A stretch of 49,504 nt of DNA from CAZKNF01 sp964554105 (GTDB taxonomy: Bacteria > Bacteroidota > Rhodothermia > Rhodothermales > VXPQ01): contig CAZKNF010000021.1 in assembly GCA_964554105.1 (NCBI GenBank), forward strand, positions 1 to 49,504. The letters run 5' to 3'. Positions 42,075 through 49,504 of the stretch are shown here, one piece after another. The notes under the pieces are model-generated. The model saw nothing but the letters and a program-made list of their open reading frames with translations. It ran no database searches and was not told the DNA's origin. A program made the translations under genes and the position numbers. Numbering within the stretch: the stretch's first letter is position 1; the number at the start of each line of letters is the position of its first letter.

Positions 42075-43994
42075 CTACCGCACGATCACGACTGTCTGTC
42101 CGAATCTGGTTGAACCTGCCTGCAACTGCAGAAGATAAGATCCGCTGGGCAGAATCTTGCCCTGCGAACCTCGGCCGTCCCAGACGAGAGAGTGCACACC
42201 CGCCGACTGCTCGCTGTCCATCAGCGTGGCTACCAGCGATCCGAGGACGGTGAACACGCTGACGGTGACGTGAGTCGGCTCGGGTAGGGCGAAACGGATG
42301 GTTGACGACGCACTGAAAGGATTCGGAAAGATTGGGAAAAGCTCAATCTTGCGCGGCGCGGCTTCTATTTCGCCAAGGGTCTGACGGATGTAGGTTCGGG
42401 TGCCCACCACCAGCTGAAAATCACGGACGGTGTGGGCACCGGCAGGCACAAAGGCATAGGTAGGATCGGACCGCAGATTGTTCGGCTGATCGAGGAACTC
42501 GTCCACAAGCCAGATTTCACGGTCCGTGGGTACCTCCTGGATGCCGTCAAATGAGAGGCGAACCGCGTCGTCTGTGTCGCTTTCTACCTCGAACTCCCAG
42601 AGATCGCCGTCGCGCGAAACGGGACGCACATCGGTGGAGTACGTCTCGCTCAGCCGACCCCACTCCGGGTGTGGAAAGCGCAGCGAGATAAACGAGCCCG
42701 GCGCTGGGGGTTCGGGATGATCCAGCAAATCCCACTCCTTCGCGGCGTGATCGGATACGGCAGCCACGTTGTCTGAATCGCGGCCGCTCCGGTTCGCTGC
42801 CGTGATGTGAATGCCCCAGTCAATCGATTGCCGGTCGGCGGCGATCCCAATCTTTCCAGTCGTAGTCTGGTCGCCCGAGACGTTCGGATCGAAATACAAG
42901 GTGTCGACGACGGATGCCGGATTGAACACGGCGTAGCCTGTAAACGGCCGTAGTACCGTCAAGCGATTATTGATTGGATTATTCCAACCCTCTCGATACG
43001 ACCTAAACTCGAAAGACTCACCTCGACCGAGCCGCGCATTTTCGACGGGAATCTCGAAATTATACGGGCTTCCGACGAGGTTCCATGCCGGGTGAAGTGC
43101 AATTCCGTACGGTTCATCCAATGGAGCTGACAGGCCCTCGCCCGTATCGAATACCCGTTCTCCCTCTCTCGCGATGAGCCAGAAGCCCTTCCCGGGCGCC
43201 ATCTCGGATGTATTCGGATATTCGGTCACGGATTGATCGAACTCGAGCTCGAAGAAGCGCCACTCGTCCGGATCATAGGAACCAAAATCGTCAGTGAGCA
43301 CTGCCTCCGGATCTTTATTCTCCAGGTTCAAAGGAACGGACACCAGGCGATAGGCGCTCTGGTCCTCTCCGCCCGGCAGCGGTTCATCGAGGACGAGGCC
43401 CGGCTCCTCTACGTGGACCGGCACGGTGTGGACCCCGGTCGACGGTCCCCGCGACACCCGGCCGGTAGCGTCGGTCATCAAAATGTAGTATGCCACGCCG
43501 CGGCTCGTAACCTCCTCGCCGGGAATCGTGCCCTGGTATTGTCCGTCCGACGTCTCCGTCATGGTCGCTTCATTAAAACCCGACTCACCGCCCCGTCGAT
43601 AGTACAGTTGGGCGTCTCTGACTCTGTTCGCCGCGTCGACGCCGCTGCTGACAATTATGTCTGTTTGTTCCTGAGCAAGGTCCGCAGGCACATGTATGAT
43701 GATCAGCCTGGAGGGTGGCTCCTCGACGACGAGTCGTCCACCGCTGACGGTCGAAAACTCGCCCTGGCTCATCTCGCCGGACGGCGAGACGGCTCCCGCC
43801 GTCGAGAAAAGCGTGAACGAGCCGGATTCGCTCCTTCCGCCGGCAGTGACTTGTTGTGCATGCTCGAGCCGTAGCTCCTGCGCGAACGCGTTCGACAGAA
43901 AGGTCGGGAGAACCAAGCAGATCAGCGCAAATGTCCACGCTGCTCGTCGGAGAAGCGATAAGGCAATCGGATGGATGGTAGGGAAATGTGGCAT
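42075..43994 (-). CDS. Secreted protein with T9SS type A-like C-terminal sorting domain
   Basis: About 639 aa from the ATG at 43994; the frame opens at 44090 but would then overlap the upstream gene. A signal peptide ends near SNAFAQE (residue ~40). The next segment (LEHAQQVTAGGRSESGSFTLFSTAGAVSP) is typical of a Bacteroidota secreted-protein N-terminus. The middle is beta-sandwich-rich without a family I can name (IIIHVPADLAQEQTDIIVSSG; RLVSVPLNLENKDPE). The last ~85 residues, from FPIFPNPFSASSTIRFALP through VSVFTVLGSLVATL to SGSYLLQLQAG, are a Por secretion-tail/FlgD-like domain that directs export through the type IX system and often surface attachment. It lies between two S74 fibre genes, suggesting it is part of the same surface structure. 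Confidence 0.88.
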   Translation of the reverse strand: MPHFPTIHPIALSLLRRAAWTFALICLVLPTFLSNAFAQELRLEHAQQVTAGGRSESGSFTLFSTAGAVSPSGEMSQGEFSTVSGGRLVVEEPPSRLIIIHVPADLAQEQTDIIVSSGVDAANRVRDAQLYYRRGGESGFNEATMTETSDGQYQGTIPGEEVTSRGVAYYILMTDATGRVSRGPSTGVHTVPVHVEEPGLVLDEPLPGGEDQSAYRLVSVPLNLENKDPEAVLTDDFGSYDPDEWRFFELEFDQSVTEYPNTSEMAPGKGFWLIAREGERVFDTGEGLSAPLDEPYGIALHPAWNLVGSPYNFEIPVENARLGRGESFEFRSYREGWNNPINNRLTVLRPFTGYAVFNPASVVDTLYFDPNVSGDQTTTGKIGIAADRQSIDWGIHITAANRSGRDSDNVAAVSDHAAKEWDLLDHPEPPAPGSFISLRFPHPEWGRLSETYSTDVRPVSRDGDLWEFEVESDTDDAVRLSFDGIQEVPTDREIWLVDEFLDQPNNLRSDPTYAFVPAGAHTVRDFQLVVGTRTYIRQTLGEIEAAPRKIELFPIFPNPFSASSTIRFALPEPTHVTVSVFTVLGSLVATLMDSEQSAGVHSLVWDGRGSQGKILPSGSYLLQLQAGSTRFGQTVVIVR

Positions 43995-44019
43995 ATGCGT
44001 CAGTGTCGCTCCTGAAATG

Positions 44020-45929
44020 CTACCGCTGCGGAGAACCTGCGGCCTCAGAAGTTGAGGTCGACTGCCGGGCAATACGCTCCACCGCATCAAGCCGCTCGGC
44101 CATGCTACTGATTACTTCTTCATGAGACTCGAGTTGTTGCTGCTGCTCCTTCACGGCTTCAATCAGCACGGATACCAGCTTACTGTAATGCACGGATTTC
44201 GCGTCGACGCCGTTCTCCTCGAACTCCACGATCTCCGGAAGTATGGCTCCCACCTCCTCTGCGATGAGGCCGATATCCGCGGTCCCATCCTCCTTCCAAT
44301 CGAAGGATACCCCCTGCAGCTGCTTCACGACATCCACCGAACCGCGCAGTGGCTGGATGTTGGTTTTCCATCGTCTCGAGCTCGCCACTCCGGTATAGTC
44401 AATCCGAAGGTTATTGCCGCCAACGTCCTCAATGCCGATCTGCCTCCCTCCGATCAGATGGACTCCATTTGACTGCCCATTGATGCTCGTTACGATGCTC
44501 TGGGACGCCAGCTTGGCGCTTGTTACGGACCCGTCCGCCAGCTTCGCGGTCGTCACGGAGCCGTTCGCGAGTTTGTCAGCGGTCACAGCATCGTCTTGAA
44601 GCTTTTGAGTTGCGACGGCTCCATTCCCCAGCTTGTCGCCAGTCACAGCCCCGTCAGCGAGTGCGAGCGTCACGTCACCGTCGTCGCCGCCACCGACGAG
44701 ACCCTCCCCGGCCGTCACGCCTGTAATCACATTGCTGGCACCTTGCGAGGAAATTGTGATCGTATTGCCGCTCTCCGAGACATTAATGTTTCCTTGGCCG
44801 GCAATCGTGACGTCGTTGGCCAGCCCATTCAGATTGGTCACGGCGGCATTTGACGCCAGCTTCGCGTTTGTCACAGCCCTGTCCGCGATCTTCGCCGTAA
44901 TGACGGCATTGTTCGCCAGTCTGGAGCTTGTGACGGCGTTTTCCGCTAGCTCCGTGGTGGTTACGGCGCCGTCTGCGATATCCGCGCCCGTGACTGATGC
45001 GTCAGAAATTTTGGAGCTTGTGACGGCGCCCTGCGCGATCTTTTCGTTTGTCACCGCTTCATCGCTCAAGTTCGAGCTCTCAACACCGCCGTCAGCGATC
45101 GCGAGCATAACAGAGCCGCTCTGACCGCCACCTGTAAGCCCTTCTCCAGCGGAAACACCGGTTATATCGCCACCACCTCCCGCACCTGCGGCGAGCTTGG
45201 CGCTCGTCACGGATCCGTCTGCGAGCTTTGCCGTGGTGACGGCCTCATCAGCGAGCTTTGCCGTGGTGACGGCCTCATCAGCGAGCTTGTCATCGGTTAC
45301 GGACTNNNNNNNNNNNNNNNNNNNNNNNNNNNNNNNNNNNNNNNNNNNNNNNNNNNNNNNNNNNNNNNNNNNNNNNNNNNNNNNNNNNNNNNNNNNNNNN
45401 NNNNNGCGAGCTTTGCCGTGGTGACGGCCTCATCAGCGAGCTTGTCATCGGTTACGGACTCATCACTCAGCTTTGCGCTCGTTACCGCGCCGTTCACCAG
45501 CGCATCGGTATCGATCGACTGGTTTCGAACGGCGTCCGACAGGCCTGCTCTCAATGCATACGCCGTGCTGGCCAGACGAAGACGCGGGGTCATCTCCGGA
45601 TTTTCATCCACCTGCATGCCTAAATACAGATCGTCGTGTGCCGCAGGAAGGGTCGGCGGAAGCGGATTATCGCTCCCGAGCAGCACGTTGAACAGACCGT
45701 CCTCAAGAGTCAATTCGTGGCTTTCCGACCAAACCGCCTCACCTCCATCCGGCTCCGCATAGAGAGCGAATGTAACCTCGTAGGAGCCCTCTGCGGGACT
45801 CCCGTCATCCACCAGCCGCCCGTCGTACTGAAGCACTTGCGGAACGCTTTGTGCGTAGGACGTGGAATGTGCGGTGAAGACGATGAAGAGCGTCACCGCG
45901 ACCAATACACTACTTGCCTTGATGATCAT
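44020..45929 (-). CDS. S74 fibre protein, second copy, interrupted by an assembly gap
   Basis: One gene split by 100 N (45306-45405). The 5' part (from ATG 45929; 45965 is an alternative) encodes a signal peptide ending TSYAQ and the same N-terminal domain as its paralogue (VPQVLQYDGRLVDDGSPAEG; LFNVLLGSDNPLP). The 3' part has 10-residue VTxxKLA units, two GDITGVSAGEGLTGGG-type cassettes, and the S74 domain (SSRRWKTNI, GLIAEEVGAILPEIVEF) with a coiled-coil tail. Frames on either side of the N run disagree by the arbitrary length of 100. The two flanks share an identical 55-bp sequence; merging them restores a single open frame of about 585-597 codons. The first unit after the gap already reads SVTDDKLADEAVTTAKLA in frame with the 3' part. 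Confidence 0.85.
45221..45460 (-). repeat. 30-bp tandem coding repeats around the gap
   Basis: The unit GCGAGCTTTGCCGTGGTGAC plus GGCCTCATCA (30 bp, ten codons DEAVTTAKLA) occurs perfectly at 45221-45250 and 45251-45280 and again right of the gap at 45406-45435. A diverged unit (GCGAGCTTGTCATCGGTTAC...) follows each of the last two. The number of units in the real genome is uncertain because the gap falls inside this array. Confidence 0.85.
45306..45405. other. Assembly gap (100 N) with identical 55-bp flanks
   Basis: One hundred N, a standard placeholder for unknown length. The 55 bases left of it (45251-45305) and right of it (45406-45460) are identical. This suggests the contigs end in a shared repeat or in a k-mer-length overlap of a short-read assembly. 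Confidence 0.97.
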
Positions 45930-45974
45930 CACTGGCTCCGATCGATATATCTTGGAAGAATCCATGCCTACTGC

Positions 45975-46559
45975 TCAGGGGACGTCCGGTGGCGGCGGCA
46001 ACGAGGGCGACCCCGACGGAGGCTCATCGCCTCCTCCCTGTGATAAAACGATTGCGAGAACGCTACCGACGACAACCGCCCCTCCCGACACCAGCCATCG
46101 GAGATTGGACCGGAACCATGATTCCTCCGGCGGTGGCTCAACAGTTTCTTCTGCGACCGGCTGCACCTGCTGTTTTACGATATCGACGAGTGCGGTGTAG
46201 GCCGGCGGATCGGCTATCGGATCGGGTTCATACTCGGGGTTGACATCCAGGAGCTCCACGATCGCGGCCCGAGCCTCGGGAAGCTCATCCTGCCGGATCA
46301 ACGCGAGCGCGAGCAATCGATACGCCTCGACCTGCTGCGACGTCTCGACATTCGGGCTCTCGAGACACTGGAGTACTGTTCGGATTGCCTCGTCGAAGCT
46401 TCCTTCAATGTACTCCGCCTCAGCCTGCTGGAGTTCGTTTTCGCAGGTAACGGTATCCTGCGCGATCGACGGTCGGAATGTACATGCCCAAAGTGCGATC
46501 AGCACGAGTGAGCAGCGGCGCACGGTTGCAGAGAGCAGCAGGTTCTTACATTCGAACAT
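45975..46559 (-). CDS. TPR-containing protein with C-terminal membrane anchor
   Basis: A 194-aa protein with an N-terminal signal sequence (LVLIALWACTFRPSIAQ, cleavage near residue 34), a helical domain of about two tetratricopeptide-like repeats (ENELQQAEAEYIEGSFDEAI; SQQVEAYRLLALALIRQDEL; ARAAIVELLDVNPEYEPDP), then a transmembrane helix (VSGGAVVVGSVLAIVLSQ, about residues 156-173) and a Pro/Gly/Ser-rich tail. The segment ending NPEYEPDPIADPPAYTALV is found in Bacteroidota proteins of this layout. The topology puts the TPR on the periplasmic side, anchored in the inner membrane. It lies 82 bp after the PEGA gene and 45 bp before the first S74 fibre gene; a scaffold or assembly role for the fibre is inferred only from position. 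Confidence 0.85.
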   Translation of the reverse strand: MFECKNLLLSATVRRCSLVLIALWACTFRPSIAQDTVTCENELQQAEAEYIEGSFDEAIRTVLQCLESPNVETSQQVEAYRLLALALIRQDELPEARAAIVELLDVNPEYEPDPIADPPAYTALVDIVKQQVQPVAEETVEPPPEESWFRSNLRWLVSGGAVVVGSVLAIVLSQGGGDEPPSGSPSLPPPPDVP

Positions 46560-46641
46560 ATGTCATCCCGATGGCTGATTAGAAGGGATCTCCATCGGAC
46601 CGTCCTGCACTTGGCGACACCGGTCGAGATCCGACAACGTG

Positions 46642-47877
46642 TTACTGGCGGCTTGAAGTGGCCGAATCCGACGCCGCCAGGTCGATGACGATCTGCTGCG
46701 TACTATTCGGTCGAACGTCCACCATCTGTTCGCGCTCACCGAGAGCAGGGTGGAATACCGTGATGCGATGCTGTCCTGCGGAAAGCTCAGTGACGTACTG
46801 AACGTCGAGGTCTCGGCCGTGAAGCTCGCCGTCGATGTAGATCGTACCCCACGGTCTCACGAGTACCTTAATCGTTCCAGAACCACCCTCGAGCGTTTCG
46901 TGCACGGACGCCAGCCGACCGGGCTCGATATCGACAACAGCAGATGCCGTCTCATATCCGTCCATATGTATGGAGATCCTCCGCGACCCGGTCGAGATTT
47001 CCTGAATATGCAGTGGCGTAACGCCGGCGCGTTTTCCGTCGATTTGAACCTCAGCGCCGGATGGTGCGGATGATACGGAAAGGACCCCATACGTGGCCGC
47101 GCGCTCACGGGGCGGCTGCGGGCGAGACTCTTCTTCCACCGGTGCAGGCGGTTGCTCAGCCGCTTCCGATTGCTGCGGAGGACTTTCAGCCATCTCACCC
47201 GTCGCAGGCGCCTCCTGCGACTGCCTCGGGGTCACACGCGCTGCTTCATCGGTGATCGATGCAAATTGTTCGTCAGTGGAAGGCCGCACTACCTCGCCGG
47301 ATTCCACCTCGATCGAGAGTGCACCCGCCCGCCCGCCTTCACGAACTACGATCACGGTGTCGAGTCGTACGTCCGAGCCGTCCGCCACGGACAGAATGTA
47401 TACACCCGGAAGAATCGAGTGATTTCTCAAAGGCGTCGCGCCGACCGAATCATAGTCGATCAGGACCGTCGCATTCGGCGGATCCGAGAAGACGCTCAGG
47501 GTCGTGGCATTGAGAGGTGCGGACGTCGCCACGGCGGAACTGGAGGCGTCCTCGGTCCCACCAGATTGGTGGGCAGCCATGAGTTCGTCCAGCTCCTCGG
47601 CGTCGAGTCCGGCAGAATCGTCTGCGGAGGACATATAAACGTAAACGGCACCGCCGACGGAGCCGATAAACACCAGCAAGATCAACACGATGCGGCCGTA
47701 GTACCGAGCTGCGTCAGCCAGGCGCCGGCCGTGCTCCATGTCCGGTGGCGCCCACAACGGACCACTCGAGTGCGGCCCACCTGAGCGCTCCCCCGTCTCT
47801 GTATACACCCAACCCGGCTGCGCGTCGTGATCTCGTCTCATGTTCGCCCCTCGATCGATCTCATTGAGGTGCTCCAT
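46642..47877 (-). CDS. PEGA-domain membrane protein
   Basis: A 411-aa protein (ATG 47877; ATG 47841 is an alternative). The first ~60 residues are hydrophilic and presumably cytoplasmic. One transmembrane helix follows (IVLILLVFIGSVGGAVYVYM, about 63-82), then three extracytoplasmic PEGA-type beta domains at about 125-165 (LSVFSDPPNATVLIDYDSVGATPL), 265-310 (LSVSSAPSGAEVQIDGKRAGVTPL) and 335-385 (GTIKVLVRPWGTIYIDGELHG), separated by a Pro/Glu/Gln-rich linker. PEGA domains are surface-layer-like modules often paired with Ser/Thr kinases, but no kinase domain is present here. It is the first gene of the five-gene minus-strand cluster with two S74 fibres. Confidence 0.9.
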   Translation of the reverse strand: MEHLNEIDRGANMRRDHDAQPGWVYTETGERSGGPHSSGPLWAPPDMEHGRRLADAARYYGRIVLILLVFIGSVGGAVYVYMSSADDSAGLDAEELDELMAAHQSGGTEDASSSAVATSAPLNATTLSVFSDPPNATVLIDYDSVGATPLRNHSILPGVYILSVADGSDVRLDTVIVVREGGRAGALSIEVESGEVVRPSTDEQFASITDEAARVTPRQSQEAPATGEMAESPPQQSEAAEQPPAPVEEESRPQPPRERAATYGVLSVSSAPSGAEVQIDGKRAGVTPLHIQEISTGSRRISIHMDGYETASAVVDIEPGRLASVHETLEGGSGTIKVLVRPWGTIYIDGELHGRDLDVQYVTELSAGQHRITVFHPALGEREQMVDVRPNSTQQIVIDLAASDSATSSRQ

Positions 47878-48290
47878 TTACTCGCTCTCCATTCGCGCGC
47901 CCCTATGAAGGCTATTCGGCCAATTTGCATACGCTGCGCCGGTAATCCGCACCGGTACGTATGGATTTGGGCCACATTCCACATCGTAACACAATTAAGC
48001 TATCCTGCAGAAAATAACAATGGAGATATGGAGCATGCCTCGCAAGCCAGCAAGGTGTTCGTTGCTCAACGTACCTCCAGTGAAATTCGTGAACGCATCG
48101 CGGGCCGTCCGGGTCCGATCCTAGCCATGTTCGCACATGTCGAAAAAAAATTCATTTGCTAATTAGCCGGATGTTTTGCATCTCGCTCGTGTACTTGACC
48201 GAAATTCCGGACAAAGTATTACCCGTGGGCGGCTGATTGCGCGACAGATCCATCCAAAATAGACATATCCAGATACGAGTACTGAAGCCG
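47878..48290. other. Divergent promoter region between the PEGA and duplicated-domain lipoprotein genes
   Basis: No convincing gene in 413 bp. A 44-codon plus-strand frame (48028-48162) with a GGAG just upstream encodes MEHASQASKVF and a basic tail, but it has no recognisable features and could be chance. GCCGGTAATCCGCACCGGT near 47939-47957 contains a 5-bp CCGGT/ACCGG stem. The 48,140-48,180 part is AT-rich (a run of eight A) and is a likely place for a plus-strand promoter. Confidence 0.4.
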
Positions 48291-49504
48291 ATGAATCGCC
48301 TGAAGACGACGTTTCCACTCCTTTTGATCTTCGCCGTCCTAGTGAGCTGCGGGCTCGGTGAGAAGGCCGAGCAGGTCACGCAACTGGTCAAGAGCGTCGA
48401 AGAAGCGCAGGAGAATTTAGCCGGAGGCGACACCAGCGGCGCTATTGGGGCGCTCCTGGGTGGCGGTGAATCCGTTCAGCCTGTCGACTTTCGCAAACTC
48501 ACCGCCTTGCTGCCGGACGATCTGGTCGGCTTCGAAAGAACGAACGCCGGCGGGGAGAAGAACCGGATGATGGGCATGGGCACGTCTAAGGCTGAAGCCG
48601 AGTATCGCGCCGACGATCGGCGGGCGCGGATCGACGTCACGATCACGGACCTCGGATCCGTTCGCGGATTCGGAATGCTGGGTTTCAACTGGCTGACGCT
48701 GGACGTGGACAAAGAGACAGAGCAGGGCTACGAGCGCACGGTGACGTACAAGAATAATCCAGCCTACGAAAAATTCGAGCAGGGCAGCGATTGGAGCCGC
48801 GGGGAAATGAGCGTATTCGTGGCCGACCGGTTCGTCGTCACCGTCGACGGAAACGGCGTCAGCGGCGATGAGCTCAAAGACGCTCTCGACCGAGTGGATC
48901 TGCGGCGGCTTGATGCGATGCGGGACGAGGGCGTCGGCGAAGCGTCATTCGAGGTACCGGACCTGACGGAGTTCGCTCCAGAATCCACTGGGGATGATGA
49001 CGCGGATTCTCGGGATGGCTCGTCTGAGACCCTGGCCGGGGCGCTCGAGGAGTTGAATGACGGACGAACGGTCGAACCGGTCAATTTCCGAGATCTGCAG
49101 ACATTCCTCCCCGACGAGTTCGGTGGCCTATCGCGCACCGATACGGAAGGTGAGACGGGTGGGGCGATGAACGTGAAAACGTCGTCGGCGACCGGCACAT
49201 ACGGGTCCGACGGTGACGGTTCTGCGCGGGTCACGGTCAAGATCTTCGATTCAGGCACCCTCGGAAGCGCGATGATGCTGGGCGGGTATGGCTGGCTGAT
49301 GATTGAAGTCGACAAAGAGAACGACGACGGATTCGAGCGAACGATCGAATACGAGGGGCATCCGGCCTACGAGAAGTTTTCCGAAAGCGGCACGTCCTCC
49401 CAGGGATCGCTGCAGGCACTGATTGGCAAACGCTTTGTCGTCGAGATCGATGGCCGCGGCGTGGGGATGGAGACGATCAGAGCGGCGATGGATCAGATCG
49501 ACCT
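48291..49504 (+). CDS. Lipoprotein with two tandem homologous domains (cut by the window edge)
   Basis: 404 codons are open from ATG 48291 to the right edge with no stop. The signal MNRLKTTFPLLLIFAVLVSC ends in a lipobox (C20). A helical stretch (KAEQVTQLVKSVEEAQENL) follows. Residues about 62-205 and about 261-404 are homologous: PVDFRKLTALLPDDLVGF against PVNFRDLQTFLPDEFGGL; FNWLTLDVDKETEQGYERT against YGWLMIEVDKENDDGFERT; NPAYEKFEQG against HPAYEKFSES; and DRFVVTVDGNGV against KRFVVEIDGRGV. They are joined by an acidic linker (TGDDDADSRDGSSET). I do not recognise the family. The C-terminus is unseen, so a third repeat is possible. It is divergent from the PEGA/fibre cluster. Confidence 0.85.
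   Translation, partial: MNRLKTTFPLLLIFAVLVSCGLGEKAEQVTQLVKSVEEAQENLAGGDTSGAIGALLGGGESVQPVDFRKLTALLPDDLVGFERTNAGGEKNRMMGMGTSKAEAEYRADDRRARIDVTITDLGSVRGFGMLGFNWLTLDVDKETEQGYERTVTYKNNPAYEKFEQGSDWSRGEMSVFVADRFVVTVDGNGVSGDELKDALDRVDLRRLDAMRDEGVGEASFEVPDLTEFAPESTGDDDADSRDGSSETLAGALEELNDGRTVEPVNFRDLQTFLPDEFGGLSRTDTEGETGGAMNVKTSSATGTYGSDGDGSARVTVKIFDSGTLGSAMMLGGYGWLMIEVDKENDDGFERTIEYEGHPAYEKFSESGTSSQGSLQALIGKRFVVEIDGRGVGMETIRAAMDQID

Noticed and set aside
44020..45965. Two separate genes, one on each side of the N run
   Set aside because: The 3' piece would start inside a KLA repeat without signal peptide or N-terminal domain; the flanks join in frame.
39743..47877. Prophage remnant because of 'tail fibre' S74 domains
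   Set aside because: No integrase, capsid, portal, terminase, tube or lysis genes; all five genes have envelope or secretion signals.
48028..48162. 44-codon plus-strand frame with a nearby GGAG
   Set aside because: Too short and featureless to call; recorded under the intergenic note.

Overview
This window looks like one scaffold from a member of the Rhodothermota (Rhodothermus/Salinibacter relatives, allied to Bacteroidota). The evidence is: (i) the distal complex I genes run nuoJ-nuoK-nuoL-nuoM-nhaD-pcd-nuoN, an arrangement I know from Rhodothermus marinus; (ii) one secreted protein ends in a type IX secretion (T9SS) type A-like sorting domain; (iii) there are many Bacteroidota-style lipoproteins, FG-GAP/VCBS, choice-of-anchor B and S74 'tail fiber' proteins; (iv) base composition is moderately GC-rich. 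One run of 100 N shows this is a draft scaffold. I saw no tRNA, rRNA, CRISPR array, insertion sequence or prophage module.

Layout. 1-2,275: a truncated nicotinamidase, a stand-alone response regulator, Mn/Fe superoxide dismutase and an unknown protein 4 bp downstream of nuoN. 2,279-10,473 (minus strand): the complex I membrane subunits J, K, L, M, N with a NhaD Na+/H+ antiporter and a pterin-4a-carbinolamine dehydratase between M and N. 10,603-15,503 (minus): Ppx/GppA phosphatase, a DnaQ-like exonuclease fused to a GIY-YIG/UvrC-N nuclease, and a PhoA-type alkaline phosphatase. 15,745-23,380: malate dehydrogenase, FKBP lipoprotein, a possible 59-aa coiled-coil protein, an exported methyltransferase, a collagen-like lipoprotein, isoaspartyl peptidase, an ECF sigma factor, a tiny membrane ORF, citrate synthase and a hypothetical one-TM protein.

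23,600-32,892: a divergent pair of exported beta-propeller loci. A BNR/Asp-box lipoprotein lies on the minus strand. A compact plus-strand run holds a choice-of-anchor B protein, a haem-less PSCyt1-like/YVTN propeller, an FG-GAP lipoprotein and moeA; moaA converges on moeA. 33,066-37,213: a yybP-ykoY (Mn2+) riboswitch with an overlapping intrinsic terminator precedes a TerC-family transporter, which overlaps a class III aminotransferase gene by ATGA and is followed by mmsA. 37,580-39,728: a MATE transporter and an RDD protein.

39,743-47,877 (minus): a five-gene envelope cluster, in transcription order PEGA-domain membrane protein, TPR membrane protein, S74 autochaperone fibre protein, T9SS-sorted protein, second S74 fibre protein. 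I consider it the most interesting accessory locus. The first fibre gene holds the assembly gap, which is flanked by identical 55-bp sequences; merging them restores one intact frame. The right edge carries a partial lipoprotein with two tandem homologous domains.

Functionally the window mixes central energy metabolism (complex I, malate dehydrogenase, citrate synthase, superoxide detoxification, Na+/H+ exchange) with Mn2+ homeostasis, molybdenum cofactor synthesis and many exported proteins of unknown role.
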